The translations under genes were made by a program, and so were the position numbers. Source: Magnolia sinica (Eukaryota; Streptophyta; Magnoliopsida; Magnoliales; Magnoliaceae). From it: DNA of 64,000 bases. The stretch is taken from the NCBI RefSeq assembly GCF_029962835.1, contig NC_080588.1, positions 64,628,001 through 64,692,000 on the forward strand, in the 5' to 3' direction. Below the pieces are notes generated by a model, which searched no databases, was not told the origin of the DNA, and saw only the letters and a program-made list of their open reading frames with translations. The stretch's first letter is position 1. Every line of letters starts with the position of its first letter. Positions 24,496-37,500 of this stretch are shown here, one piece after another.

Positions 24496-26391
24496 AAGTA
24501 TTAAGCGCTGTGGAGACGGTCATTTTTGAGTTCTAATTTGAAGCCTGCATCTAGGACAAACGTTTGATTTTCATGTAGGTAGAGAAGCAATCGAGATTGC
24601 CGGCATGCTGACTGTAGTTGAAAAAAAGGCTTGTTGGTAATGAATGTGTAGGGGATTCCTATTTTCATCCCTCTCACGATGCATTACCTTTGTTTTGATG
24701 TATCACAGAAGATAAAAAGGGGGAATGAGAAATGTTTAAATAGGCAAGGATTGGTTCCTGTAAACTTTGAGAGGTGGGTTTTGCATCCCAAAATTGGATT
24801 GAATTAGTTGAAAAACGTCCCCTTTTAAAGCAGGCATGCCTGTGTGAGAGATGCTTTTCATCAGGTATGGCCATGGTCCATAAGTCATAAGTCAGGCTTG
24901 TTTGATTATCACATGCGGCCATATGCATAAAGAAAGGGCAGTTGAAAAGATGAAAGGAACGGTTGCGTTTAGATGCAACCCCAGATCATGATTTGGGTGA
25001 ATAAAAGGTGGGGAACAGGGCCTGTAAACATCATCAGGCAGGCTCCTGCTTTTCTGAGTGGGCAAAAATCATTTTCAGATGCTCTTCTTGATCCCCTACA
25101 CTAACAGTTCTTAGGGGAGCATTTTTTAGTATTTCCAAGTGCCTACGAGTCATCTATCACGCCTCCAGAATATCACCGTTTCTCTGTTGGGAGATGGCAT
25201 GCTTGCACTGCACCTTTAGCTAATGAATGGCCTGGATCTGTCACACGTGCTTTCACATGGATCTCTGACATCGATTATGGCTGCTCATAAATATCAGGTA
25301 ACCTCAGTCCTGAAATCCACCAAACCGGGTAAGTCGCCAATTTGGATGCTCTTGTGCAAGTGCCATTGAATGAAATGGCCATTAAAGTGTAGATGGGAAC
25401 CACATTTCGCCTCTCCGTTTCAAGCGGGCCTCCAACAGATGGGCCTAAGTTATTATGGTTTTTCATCTGCCGAAATGGATAAACTGTACAGAGAATATAA
25501 ACAAATAATTATTAGTGGTAAAAAAAGAAGAGAGAGTAAACCATGACTACTGCTGGAACTTGATCAGTAAGCAGGCGTACGAATCCTTTGTCAAATGACC
25601 ACATAATGCCGATTACTAGTTATGGGGTGCTAAATCAAAATTTGGGAAACGTCAGTCAATGAAACTGACACAATTACAGAACTAAGAAAATTGTATCAGT
25701 GATAAGTCAGATGTCCCTAAATCAAAATCGATGAACCATTGATCCCAAAATACGACACCAGCGTTCTATTTGGTAGAGGCCTAAAAATGATTCACCTCAT
25801 TCTACTTAAACGTAATTCCATATTAGAGATCTTGATTGTTGGTTATCAATAACGATTTTAATCCTTCCCAAAATGAAGTATGATCTCTAATACATAATTA
25901 TGATTAACTAAAATGAAATGAACTCATTTTTAAGCGTATGCCAAATGGGCCCTAAATGTTTCACAATCAGTCTGAATTCAGATTGGTTAACCACCATCAA
26001 CCAATATGAACAATCACTTGTTTTCAATTCAGTGCCTCATCATTCATACTGTCCTGAAATCAAATCTACTCATCGACATCATTAAAAAAAAAATGGAGAA
26101 CGCATTCTTCTCAATCTCAACGACATCAATATGAAAACAAAATCTGAAAACTAGATTCGCATTGATCACCATTTCCACACTAGTCTCTTTTTATCTGTAA
26201 TTTCAGTTTAAGTGTCAGTGTAACAAGTCTGCAGCTTACAAAATCCCAGGCTAACTTCCTTCTCGTTAGAAAAGAAAGCTAACCCAAGCAAGCAGACGAT
26301 TTCCTAAGTAGATGTAATTGATATATGACAATCGCTAACCTGCCAAGAAAAAAAATGCTAACCTGCCTATTTAGTAGAGTATTATATTGCG
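24496..26391. other. Gene-free spacer and 3' flank of the AT-hook gene
   Basis: Apart from the MITE at 25765-25955 I recognise nothing here. The last part (about 26060-26391) is A-rich and may include the 3' UTR of the minus-strand gene that ends at 26392. Confidence 0.5.
25765..25955. mobile_element. Palindromic MITE, copy 2
   Basis: Same family as 24323-24495: TTTGGTAGAGGCCTAAAAATG at the left and CATTTTTAAGCGTATGCCAAATGGGCC at the right, with inner GTATTAGAGATC-like words in both orientations (ATTAGAGATCTTGAT; GATCTCTAATACATAATTA). Confidence 0.7.
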
Positions 26392-29300
26392 TTACCACCT
26401 ATTGGAGGTGACAGCTGAAGGATCCATTCCAAAGCCACCCTCGGCTTTGGCCTGACTCATTTCATCCGCTGCCGAACTAACATCCTCTTCCATCTCATCA
26501 TCGTCTTTCCCTGACCCCACCACATCCTCAGGCTCCTCCGAAGCATCCTGATTCACGAAGCTCCATCCACTGAACAACTTCCCTCCTTGTCTTATGATAT
26601 TGGCACCATCGTAGAAAGCATGCGACCTGATATCCTCGGATAAGATATTCGATTGCCACGCATGGTTCCCATTACTTGTCCCCGCCGCATCAGCTCCCTT
26701 GATATGCTGAGATGGGATGGAGAAGGCAGTCTTCCGGCATTCTTCCTTGTCGTCCTGTCCTTTCATTTCCACAGCGGGAGTGAGACTGACCGGACTGATT
26801 TGGACTCTGGGACTGTAATGCACTTGATTTTGAAATGTTGGTATGGTTTGGACATCCGGAGAGAGCTTAAGCTTGCTTCCACAGAGCTCGGAGGGGCAGC
26901 CATTCACAAAAGTGTTTGAGATCTTTCCATCAGTTTCCCCTTGAAAAGATGCCGGGCCAATACCAAGCACTGGCTGACAGGCTTTTGCTCTATCTTCTTC
27001 CTTGTTTAAGCTTTCTTTCTCAGGAATCAACCCCTTAATCTCAGTTTCAACTTTACATGATGCGGGCTTTCTTCCGCGAGTTTTGGGTTGTAAATCATCA
27101 GTAAAGGGTAATGAACTGACTGAAGCAATGGGTCTCTTTGGTCTCCCTCTCTTTGATGTTTGTACAGCAGGAATGGCACCAGCCCTGGCGGATCCCTCTG
27201 CTGCAGAATCCCGCTGTGTTTTCAAGGATGAAACCTCAGCCTCCAGCTTTAGTAGCTTACTCCGGTGTGTAGCCAGTTCTGCTTCCACGCGGCAAAGAGC
27301 AGTTCGAAGATGAACATTTTCAGCTGACTGCATCATCAACATCAGAGACTCCAATTTACTAAACATTGATGACCACATGATTCAAACATGGTCAATTCTA
27401 CAGTGTGTTGCCCCATTTTTTTAAGGGGCTGTGACTCACCATTGTAGCATGCATGTACATCAATCAAGATCGTCTAAACACATGAGTCTGATTCTAGAGA
27501 AGGAACATCCTAAAAATTACACTAATCGATCATAACCATCCAATTTGTAGCCATAAAATGGATGTATAAGAATAAATTGGTATGTGGTCAAATACGACAG
27601 GCAAAATCAGGTAGTCTCAAGATCGTCCTGTTAGTGCGATTTCTGGGTTGTTCTCCATCCACAATGTGGCCCATGATTTAGATGATCTCGATGACTCTAT
27701 GCATGCCATGTGTATAAATTTTGGATGAATTGCTGCTGTTTTGAGAATGGTATCAAACACAGACCATATTCTGTTCTTTCAAACGAAAGGCCCATGACAA
27801 CAGAAAAGGAAATAGCTTGATAAGAGCGTACTTGTGCTTCCCATATCCGCTGGTGTTTCTGAGAAAGTTTCGCTTGAAGCTGCATAATTCCTCTCTGATG
27901 TGGTTGTCCAAATGACAAACTTTCTGATGCTGGCGGTGGTACTGCAAAGTGATCATATCCTCCAGTGCAAGCTGGATAATGCAGAGAATATGGAGGCTGT
28001 GGTTGCTGTGGTTGCCCCCACAAAGATGGAGGATACCAAGGACCTGAAAACAAGCTATGAGTATTGATTCAAAGATATCAATCATCCCAAGACCAAGAAC
28101 ATATAACACTTGCAGAAGTCCTGTTCTAGTATTTTACTTTACCTGGAAATCCCATTGGATAATAACCACCTTGATAGCCATATGTGGAAATAGATTCGCT
28201 TCCTGATGAAGCCCCAACTACTACCGGAGCTTGCCAACTAGAATCTGTGGTTCCTGCAGGAGCCAAGGGCTGATAAGGAGTTAAGGCTGCTTGGAATCCA
28301 GGCCGTGGAGGCAGCCAATAGGCCCCAAGCGATGGAGTTACTTGCAATTGCCCGTGTTGGTGATGATGGTTGATGGAATTCGGTTGCTGCTGTTGGGGGT
28401 TGAGCAACGGGGCTTGTCTTTGGTTTAAGATTGCTGGAGAGTTTTGTTGGGTGTTAAGCAACTGTCTACTAAGTGTGTGTTCTACAGTGGATGGCTGAGG
28501 CGTATATGGCCATTGAAGAGTCGGTATGTATTGCTGAGCTTGCGAAGATACAGCGTCATGTGGAGGGCTACCAACTTTGGAGTTCTTTCTAAGACGATCC
28601 ACACCGGTTTGTTTCTGGCATTCAGCGGTCTGTTTTATCATTTATGACGATCATCACCGCTAACAAATAAACAGAAAAGAAACAAACAAAAAAAGAAATC
28701 CAAGAACTTACTTTCCTATATCTAAAAAGAGCCACTAATAGAAATGAGATTTAAAAAAAAAAAAAACAAGCACTTTCAGTGGCTCTCTAAAACAATAGCA
28801 AAACAGTAAATGATGCCGAAAGGTTTAATGTGCCATTCAGGTTTCCAGCTTGGACAAGAGGGTGAAGTGGGGCCACATTTCCACAATCCAAACTTTTGAC
28901 ACCATGGACCCTGTTATGGATAGCCTAATGCCCAAAAAAAGCCCCAGATTGGAATAATCCTAACCCTTTAATAGGTGGTCAATAGGTAGTGTCCAAGGCT
29001 CATGGCCCATGGTTCAGCAATCCAAATAATTGGTCTTATGGACCCTGCTGTGTAAGGTCCATGCACCAGAAATACCTCAGATTGGAAAAAATCCCAACAC
29101 TTCAATAAGGTGGTCAAAAAATAGATATTCAGAGAGAAGATAAGCCAGAGTTTGCACTCAACCAAGAAAAGGGCCAAATGTTACATAGCTAGGATATTCC
29201 TATCTGGGGGATTTATGTGCATGGGCCATCCATGGCTAGGCTCTCTATATCAATGGTTTGGATCATTGAATCAGGTACCCAGTTATACAAACTGAAAACA

Positions 29301-29853
29301 TGAACGAAGCCATATAGCTCTCAGGCTCGAGCAATGTTAAAAACCTCAAACCAAAAAAAACCAGCTCTTTGTAAATTACCGATCATTTGAGTAGAGGCAG
29401 CAGGAAATAGAAACAGACCCAAATACCATATTTGATTATCTTTTTATGTGCATCCATAAGCAACAAGACCCATCTGCAAAACTCAGCAATATAGTCCAAG
29501 AAATGCTTCTATAATTTTTCCAAAAACCTCAAACACCACTTTCAAAAGCTTCTTTTCACGCATAATAAAGAAAACTCGTTTCCATAAATCATCAACAGAT
29601 TACAGGAAATGATTCTAAAACTCTCATGAGAAACCTCAACTATCACTTTCCATCACTTGCTGGTTTTTTCATGCATCCATAAACAAAACTGCATTTTGCA
29701 TGAATCAGCATTACAGTCCAAGAACAGCTTCTGTCGCCCTCTAAAAATACCATTAAATGCAACTTTCCATTGCTAAAGAAAACAAAAGAAGCTACTGATT
29801 TCAGGCTCTTTCATGCATTTCTAAATCAAACATAGTTGCAGAAATCCACTATG

Positions 29854-29923
<70 letters not shown>

Positions 29924-30706
29924 GAATGGGAAATTGCAGAACAAATTACCAAATTGGTTGCTATTCCATGAGAAGGCTCTATATAATGCTTGATCGCCGA
30001 TGGTAGGGATGGCGCCCACCTTTTGATAATACAAGCCGTTGATCTGGTGGGACTTTCATCATCAGATGGGACATGCACAACGCCTCCATAATCCTATCCC
30101 TCTGATGAAAATGAGAAATAACAACCAATGTATGAAATTTAACAAGGTTCCACTTAAACGGTTAGGAGGGTCCCAGCAGGACATATTTGAGATACCTCCC
30201 ATCCATCATAGGACACACCATATGAACGGTTTGGATCAGCAAAAAATCAACCCCATTTACAGAAATGTTCAACCAAACAATGTAAGTAAAAAAACAAAGA
30301 AAGATAAAAACAACCCAAATGTAATCTTATTTGATTCTTTTTTACTTTTTTAACTTATTTTTCTTTTTGTATTTAGTTTTTCATTTAAAAAAAAAAACAA
30401 ATAACTAACTAAACCCAAGAAAACAACTCAAACAAAATCTCTCTAACTGCAAATGCTTTGAACACAAAATAACAAGCAACAACAATAACCAAACACCCAA
30501 CAAAAATTTCAATGAGAAAGACCCAAAAGAGAATCAAAATATCAAAAAACCAACTTTCCATTCTTTCAAAAAAGAAAAAAAACCAACAAGAGTAAAAAAA
30601 AAACCCATTTCAATAAAAGGTAGAAAATATCAAAACTCACCAAATATTCATGTGATTCTATTTCCTGATTCTTCTGAGTGAGTTTCTCTTCCTTCTTCTT
30701 TTCCAT
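26392..30706 (-). CDS. AT-hook protein with Q/P-rich N-terminus, coiled coil and acidic tail (about 566 aa)
   Basis: Exons on the minus strand: 30706-30641, 28629-28143, 28043-27832, 27327-26392 (stop TAA); all GT-AG and in phase. Residues 1-22 are very charged and come from a separate first exon ending at a consensus donor (TTG|GTGAGT). Exon 2 and 3 encode a Gln/Pro/Tyr-rich region (LLNPQQQQPN, WGQPQQPQPP), like low-complexity interaction domains of nuclear proteins. A predicted coiled coil spans the exon 3/4 junction (residues about 234-295). Two AT-hooks follow, KRGRPKRP near 314-321 and TRGRKP near 338-343, which bind the minor groove of AT-rich DNA. The C-terminus is acidic (DDDEMEEDV). 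So it is probably a nuclear chromatin or transcription co-factor. Alternatively translation starts at an ATG at 28641 in exon 2, giving about 548 aa. I do not recognise a named orthologue. Confidence 0.85.
28630..28670 (-). promoter_or_regulatory. Ambiguous acceptor and alternative start at exon 2 of the AT-hook gene
   Basis: Two acceptors compete on the minus strand. AAAACAG ending at 28630 joins the first exon in frame. An upstream TTGTTAG near 28660 would put a stop right after the short first exon, leaving a 23-codon upstream ORF, and then start the main protein at ATG 28641, which has TAA directly before it. The choice decides the N-terminus and perhaps translational control. Confidence 0.45.
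29858..29920. repeat. (TA)n microsatellite in intron 1 of the AT-hook gene
   Basis: Uninterrupted TA dinucleotide run of about 31 units. Likely length-variable between individuals. Confidence 0.95.
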
Positions 30707-30889
30707 GGCCCTTCCCTTTCCTTTTCAGAAAAAAGACAAAAATGTAATTCTGGGATTGATTAATGGAAAAAAGGGGAAGTGGGTCGCTGCCATTAAAGTC
30801 AGTAAAAATAGCTTCAATGATCTCCTGCTACTGCTGACTCGAGAGAATGTGAGGAATTTGCAGCACTAGTTCCTGTTCTTATTTTCTCT

Positions 30890-31254
30890 CTGGTCGTTGG
30901 AGAATGAAATCAATTAAAATAGAGTGGTAAAATGCAGGTAGTCCTCGGACTACTGAAGTAAGCTCGTAGCGCGAACCACGTGGGACACATTAGGAACTAT
31001 GGTCCATGTTCCGTCTTTCCTTTTAAGGTGATCCTAACCTTCGAAAAATGGTCTTTTAATGTAAATCGTTGATCTATGTATGGCTTGTATCTTATTATAT
31101 TGAATGGACAGGATCATTTATGGAAACGTATTTTTTATTTTTGGTTTATACATTGTGAGACCTAACATTTGAGCGGTTCCGTTGATCCATGGCATTCTAT
31201 GGATTCACTTCAGTACTCCGCGGTCTACAACACCAGGACTCAAAATATAAACAA
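30890..31254. other. Upstream flank of the AT-hook gene
   Basis: Region 5' of the minus-strand gene. CTCTCTGGTCG near 30889 may lie in the leader; I see no confident TATA box. No gene. Confidence 0.4.
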
Positions 31255-31668
31255 AAGGGCGCGGCTTCCGTGGATCCCCGGATCCACAGAGATCGGTGGA
31301 TCCCTGACTGTGTGACCCACGGTGATGTATATATATATATATTATATCCACGCCGTCCATATGATTTTCCATATCATTTTAGTACATCATTGGAAAAATG
31401 GGGCAGATCCAAATCTCAGGTGGACCATACCACAGGAAACAGTAGTGATTGAACGCCCACCATTAAAAACTTCTGAAATGTTTATTTGCCATCCATGCTA
31501 TTGATAAGGTCACACAGATCTGGATGAAGGGACCATAAAAAAAAATATCAACTCGGTCCAAAAGTTTTGTAGCCCACGGAATGTTTTTAATGGTCAATCA
31601 CCACTATTTCCTGTGGTGTGGTCCACCTGAGATTTGGTGGTGGCCCCACAGGGATCCACCAAAGCCCC
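31255..31668. mobile_element. Short Mutator-like element (MULE MITE) A
   Basis: Left part GTGGATCCCTGACTGTG..GACCCACGGTGATGT and ATCCACGCCGTCCAT; right part CCACCTGAGATTTGG and GGCCCCACAGGGATCCACC. This is the common non-coding family of the window, with ends in inverted orientation. The typical GGACGGNGTGGAT word near the right end is missing here. Confidence 0.6.
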
Positions 31669-31683
31669 GTCCTGATGTTTCTC

Positions 31684-32075
31684 TTCTGAGAAATCCACCC
31701 GGTTCATACGTTTTGCCGGCTCGTGTTTGGACGTGGCTCTAAAAATGTGGCAGATCCAAAATTAAGTGGGCCGCACGATGGGGGAAATGTGGGTAAGGAA
31801 TTACCTACCGTTGAAACCTTCCCAGGATCTACCGTGATGTTTATTTGCCATCCATTCCCATTGGGATGAACTGAAAAAAAATATATATTAACCATCCAAA
31901 GCTTCTGTCACCCCACGAATGTTTCGACGGTGGAAATTCAATCCTCATTTTTTCTTGTGGTGCGGTCCACTTGAGTTTTGGACGTGCCTTATTTCTGGAG
32001 CCGTGGTCTAACATGAGCAGGCAAAACGTATGGACGGAGTGGATTTCTCACAAACATCACGGTGGGCCCCAGCAA
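31684..32075. mobile_element. Short Mutator-like element B
   Basis: Left inner word GAGAAATCCACCCGGTTCAT and right word GGACGGAGTGGATTTCTCAC are inverted partners, followed by ATCACGGTGGGCCCC. The outer left end is unclear. Confidence 0.55.
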
Positions 32076-32399
32076 TCCGGAAAATCGGGAGGAGAAAATT
32101 TTAAGTGCAGTCGCTGACGTATGAGATATTGGGGCAGCTCATCCGGCAGTCTAATTTGTGGACTTTATTCAAAAAAAAATAGGAGGAAACGATCATCAGT
32201 TGGATCACAGGCGCACAAAATAAATGAACGGTTAAGAACGCTGGCAAAACATTACTCGGGCCATGCTTCTGTGTACGATCAGATGCCTGATTTTTAACAG
32301 AGAGCATCCAGAAATCGAGGATGGGCTGATGAGCGGGTCCGATATCAAAGCTTGGCCTGGCTTCTAGTTGCAAGTGGAAATAAGGCCAATCCATTCACA

Positions 32400-32720
32400 G
32401 GGAACGATTGTGATGGGACACCCACCATTGAAAATCTTCGAATTTTATGTGGGCTAGGTGTTTTTTATATCCCATCCAATAAATTCATAAGACGAACCCA
32501 ACTAGGATGAATGAATAACCTAAAAATCAGACCATTTCAAAATTCAGGTGGGCCACACCACGTGATCTTAGAGGTTTTAGGCACCATTTTACATCGTGTG
32601 GCCCACGTGAGTTTTGGATCGGCCTGATTTTTGGATTCCGACAAGAACACTAAGGTTTGCACGTAAAGAACGGATGGGATGTCATGCCTACATCACGGTG
32701 GTCCCCATATATCCCGTTGT
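32400..32720. mobile_element. Short Mutator-like element C, degenerate
   Basis: Shares the family's inner words (CACCCACCATTGAAAATCTTC, GGGCCACACCACGTG, ACATCACGGTGGTCCCC) but lacks clear outer ends. Confidence 0.4.
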
Positions 32721-32884
32721 ATCTTAATCTTAACCTGCAAAGCATGGCATTATAGTGTGTGACCCATCTCGATGGAGGGAAAAGTAGAGTAAAAAGGTGT
32801 TTTAAAGTGTATGTTTGTAGCTGTTTTGGGAGGATCGGACGGTCATGAAATTGCCAAGAATGATTCTGAAATAAAGAAATTATG

Positions 32885-33200
32885 GCGCGCGGGACGAGGA
32901 TTTCCTGCGAAAGACCTTCGCAGGAAGCTCCTGCGCTGGGATGCAAGGTGGGGGCCACCGTGATGTTTATGAGAAATCTAACCCGTCCATCCGTTTTTAG
33001 AGCTCGTTTTAGTGCATACTATTAAAAATGAGGAGGATAAAATGTTCAAGTGGGCCATACGAGATGAAACAGTAGGGAAAGGAATTCCCACCGTTGAAAC
33101 CTTCCTAGGCTCCACTTTGATGTTTATATTCCATCCAAGCCGTTTACAAGGTCATTTTCACTGGGATGAAGTGAAAATACTAAAAATTAGACCGACACAA
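32885..33200. mobile_element. Short Mutator-like element D, right end lost
   Basis: Left end GATTTCCTGCGAAAG..CTTCGCAGGAAG..CTCCTGCG matches copy L at 55134, then GGGGGCCACCGTGATGTTTA. No right end is seen before unrelated sequence. A direct repeat CACATCCCAAAATTCAGGTA occurs at about 33291 and 33340. Confidence 0.55.
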
Positions 33201-33631
33201 AACCGCGTCCGGGCGCGAGTACCATTATCTCACGGGCAAAAGTATTGTTACTCTTGCAGAGTAGGATACTCCATACGCATGCACATAGCCACATCCCAAA
33301 ATTCAGGTAGATTGGATCACTGGCCCCATTGGAAATGCGCCACATCCCAAAATTCAGGTAGATTAGATGATATGAAAATCCGATTAATGGAAATCTGTAC
33401 GTTTAAATCGGACACTGGAAATTTTTTTAACTGTCTTTTTGATGGACAGAAATCCGACGGTTAAGATCACCCATTCGGTATATTTCCTGGGTTATTTTAC
33501 AGTTTGAAATTGGCCCTATCACCTGAAAAGTAGGATTTATGTGCTTCCACGTGTAAATTATTTGCATGCATGAGTATGGATTGTCATAGTCGACTAGCAT
33601 AAATAACTTTTCTTATATACGAGAACATGCG

Positions 33632-34990
33632 GAGAAATTTACGACTGTACGACCCATTTATGGCCCATTTAGGAGACTAGGCCCACCTTATTTTCCCTTG
33701 CGAGAGTAGGCCCCAGCTGTACGGATGGCTTGCCAAAGGTCGAAAAAGCCCCTGCTTGTTCCGTCAAGCAGATCGGTGGTACTCGAAGACGAGCGCTGGC
33801 ACTCCTCGAACTCCGAGTTGTACGATCGGTTCAAAAGATATCAAAGTTACATGGGCCCCACAGTTACGTATTTATTATATCCACAACGTTCATCCATATT
33901 TCGAGATCATTTGGGAGCATTTTCGAAAAAAAAATAATCATATCCACAGATCAACTGGACCACACTACAAAGAGCAACGGGAAAATTGATTTTCACCGTT
34001 AAAAATTTTGTACGGCCCACCGTAACATTTATTTTCCATCCAATCCATTCACAAGGTCACTAAAGCCTAGATGAAGAGGGAAAAGAAATTTCATAATGAT
34101 CCAAAACTTCTGTGACCCTTCAAAGGTTTTCAATGGTAGACGATCAATCCTCCACAGCCTTTTACAGTGTGGTCCACTTGATAGCTAGATCTGTCTTATT
34201 TTTTGTCTCAAGCTTTAATACGAGTTTGTCCAATATATTGACGGTTTGGATATAACACATACCTCATCATAGGACTCACAAAAAGCGGTGGGAATTACAA
34301 AAGTAAAAAATAAAATAATAATAAATAAATGACCAGGAACTTATGGCTACGGTGTTTTCTATAGCTACGGATTATAACCGTAGCCATAGCCATAGCCCTT
34401 GCTGCTTCGATATGTCCTTTTATATGTATCGAAGGTCTTTCGATTAATCGAAAAAGGTCCAGAATTGTCCAACGAGTTTGCCTCAAAAATCCTGCAATTT
34501 TCGATACATATTGAAGAGTATTCGATATGTATCAAAGATGATATGACCAATAGCTACGGATTATAACCGTAGCCATAACTGTAGTCTATGCCGGTTTATG
34601 AATTTTTTTTATTTTTTATTTTTTTACATAGATAAATTTATTCAACCTACAATTTTCTCTAATACATATTTATATAAATATGAGCATATAAAAAAAAATT
34701 TCTCTCTTTTTTTCATTTATTTCTTTATTCATTTAACAAGAATATCTCCTAAACTAAAATTAGTTACTTGACGAACCTTATATGATTTTGGGGTAGGAGA
34801 AGCTACTTTAGCCAACCAACCTAGTTATTTTTCAAGATTCCATTAGATCTATGGTCGAAAATCCATTTCATTCACTTCGCGGTCAATTTCAATCAGTTCG
34901 CGGTTAATTTCATTCATTTCATTTACTTCGCAATCAATTCCATGCATTTCACGGTCAATCCCAGCGATTCTGTTTTGATTCACGGTCATT
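33632..34990 (+). repeat. Left terminal inverted repeat of the MULE
   Basis: Matches the right end in inverted orientation from the terminus through GCTTGCCAAAGGTCGAAAA, a contained short MULE-MITE (about 33848-34285), a segment with TAGCTACGGATTATAACCG words (34350-34580), an AT-rich stretch and TAGATCTATGGTCGAAAATC, into the tandem array. Confidence 0.85.
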
Positions 34991-37500
34991 TCCATGCATT
35001 TCACAGTCAATTCCCTTCACTTCACGGTCATTTGCATGCATTTCGCGGTCAAATCGCTTCAAACCATGATCATTCCCATGCATTTCACGGTCGTCCCAAA
35101 CAATTTCGTGTTGATTCACGATCGTTTCGAGGCATTTCACGGTCAATTCCCTTCACTTCACGGTCAATTGCATGCATTTCGCAGTCAAATTGCTTGAAAC
35201 CATGTCATTCCCATGCATTTCACGGTCATCCCAAACAATTCCGTGTTGATTCACGGTCGTTTTGAGGCGTTTCGTGGTCAATTCCCCTCACTTCACGGTT
35301 AGTTGCATGCATTTTGCGGTCAAATCGCTTCAAACCATGATCATTCCCATGCATTTCACGGTCATCCCATACAATTCCATGTTGATTCAGGGTCGTTTCG
35401 AGGCATTTCGCGGTCAATTCCCTTCACTTCACGGTCATTTGCATACATTTCGCGGTTAAATCGCTTCAAACCATGATCATTCCGATGCATTTCGCGGTCA
35501 TCCCAAACAATTCCGTGTTGATTCACGGTTGTTTCGAGGCATTTTGCGGTCAATTCCCTTCACTTCACGGTTATTTGCATATATTTCGCGGTCAAATCGC
35601 TTCAAACCATGATCATTCGCATGCATTTCACGGTCATCCCAAACAATTTCGTGTTGATTCACGGTCGTTTCGAGGCATTTCACGGTCAATTCCCTTCACT
35701 TCATGGTCAGTTGCATGCATTTCGCTGTCAAATCGCTTCAAACCATGATCATTCCCATGCATTTCACGATCATCCCAAACAATTCCGTGTTGATTCACGG
35801 TCGTTTCGAGGCATTTCGCGGTCAATTCCCCTCACTTCACGGTCATTTGTATGCATTTCGCAATCAATTCCCTTCAAACCATGATCATTCCCATGCATTT
35901 CACGATCATCCCAAACAATTCCGTGTTGATTCACGGTCATTTCGAGGCATTTCGCAGTCAATTCCCTTTACTTCACGGTCATTTGCATCCATTTTGCGAT
36001 CAAATCACTTCAAACCATGATCATTCCCATGCATTTCACGGTCATCCTAAACAATTCCATGTTGATTCACGGTCGTTTCGAGGCATTTCGCGGTCAATTT
36101 TCCTCACTTCACGGTCATTTGCATGCATTTTGCGATCAATTCCCTTCAAACCATGATCATTCCCATGCATTTCACGGTCATCCCAAACAATTCCGTGTTG
36201 ATTCACGTTCGTTTTGAGGCATTTCGCGTTCAATTCCCCTCACTTCACAGTCATTTGCATGCATTTCGCGATCAATTCCCTTCAAATCATGATCATTGCC
36301 ATGCATTTCACGGTCATCCCAAACAATTCCGTGTTGATTCACGGTCGTTTCGAGGCATTTCGCGGTCAATTCCCTTAACTTCACGGTCATTTGCATGCAT
36401 TTCGCGGTTAAGTCGCTTCAATTCATGATCATTCTCATGCATTTCACGGTCATCCCAAACTATTCTGTGTTGATTCACGGTCATTTCGAGGCATTTCACG
36501 GTCAATTCCCTTCACTTCACGATCATTTGCATGCATTTCACGGTCAATTTGCTTCAATTCATGATCATTCCCATGCATTTCACGGTCATCCCAAACTATT
36601 CCGTGTTGATTCACGGTCATTTCGAGGCATTTCGCGGTCAATTCCCTTCACTTCACGGTCATTTGCATGCATTTCACGGTCAATTCGCTTCAATTCATGA
36701 TCATTCCCATGCATTTCACGGTCATCCCAAAATATTTCGTGTTGATTCATGGTCATTTCGAGGTATTTCACGGTTAATTCCCTTCACTTCATGATCATTT
36801 GCATGCATTTCATGGTCAATTCACTTCAATTCATGATCATTCCCATACATTTCACGGTCATCCTAAACTATTCCGTGTTGATTCAGGTCATTTCGAGGTA
36901 TTTTACGGTCAATTCCCTTCACTTCATGATCATTTGCATGCATTTCATGGTCAATTCGCTTCAATTCATGATCATTACCATGCATTTCACGGTCATCCCA
37001 AACTATTCCGTGTTGATTCACGGTCATTTCGAGGCATTTCACGGTCAATTCCCTTTACTTCACGATCATTTGCATGCATTTCATGGTCAATTCGATGCAT
37101 TTCACAATCAATTCCCTTCACTTCACGGTCATTTTCATGCATGGAACGGTCAATGAAGGTGATTCCGCTTCACTTCACGGTCATTTCCATGCATTTCACG
37201 GTCAATTCCCTTCACTTCACGGTCAATTCCCTTCACTTCACGGTCATTTTCTTGCATTCATGGTCATTCCCGGTGATTCCGCTTCACTTCATGGTCATTT
37301 CCATGCATTTCACGGTCAATTCCCTTCACTTCACGGTCATTTCCGTACATTTCACCGTCAATTCTCTTCACTTCACGGTCATTTCCATGCATTTCACCGT
37401 CAATTCCCTCCACTTCACGGACAATTCCATGCATTTCACGGTCAATTCCCTTCACTTCATGGACAATTCCATGCATTTCACGGTCAATTTCGACAATTCT
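34860..37500 (+). repeat. Left tandem array: 136-bp units made of 21-bp monomers
   Basis: About 2.6 kb. A 136-bp unit recurs from about 34985 to 37090. Within a unit the word TTCRCGGTCR lies at offsets 8, 39, 60, 81 and 102, spaced 31, 21, 21 and 21; a decayed copy (ATGATC) lies at 123. So the unit is six 21-bp monomers plus 10 bp. From about 37090 to 37500 the array is simpler, 21/42-bp repeats of TTCACGGTCAATTCCC and TTCACGGTCATTTCCATGCA. Confidence 0.9.

Noticed and set aside
29821-30078. Possible extra exon of the AT-hook gene (29930-30078, minus) and a Tyr-Ile repeat peptide
   Set aside because: The peptide is from (TA)n, and the flanking sequence resembles the window's repeat words rather than any conserved protein; joining it breaks the gene's simple phase-0 junction.
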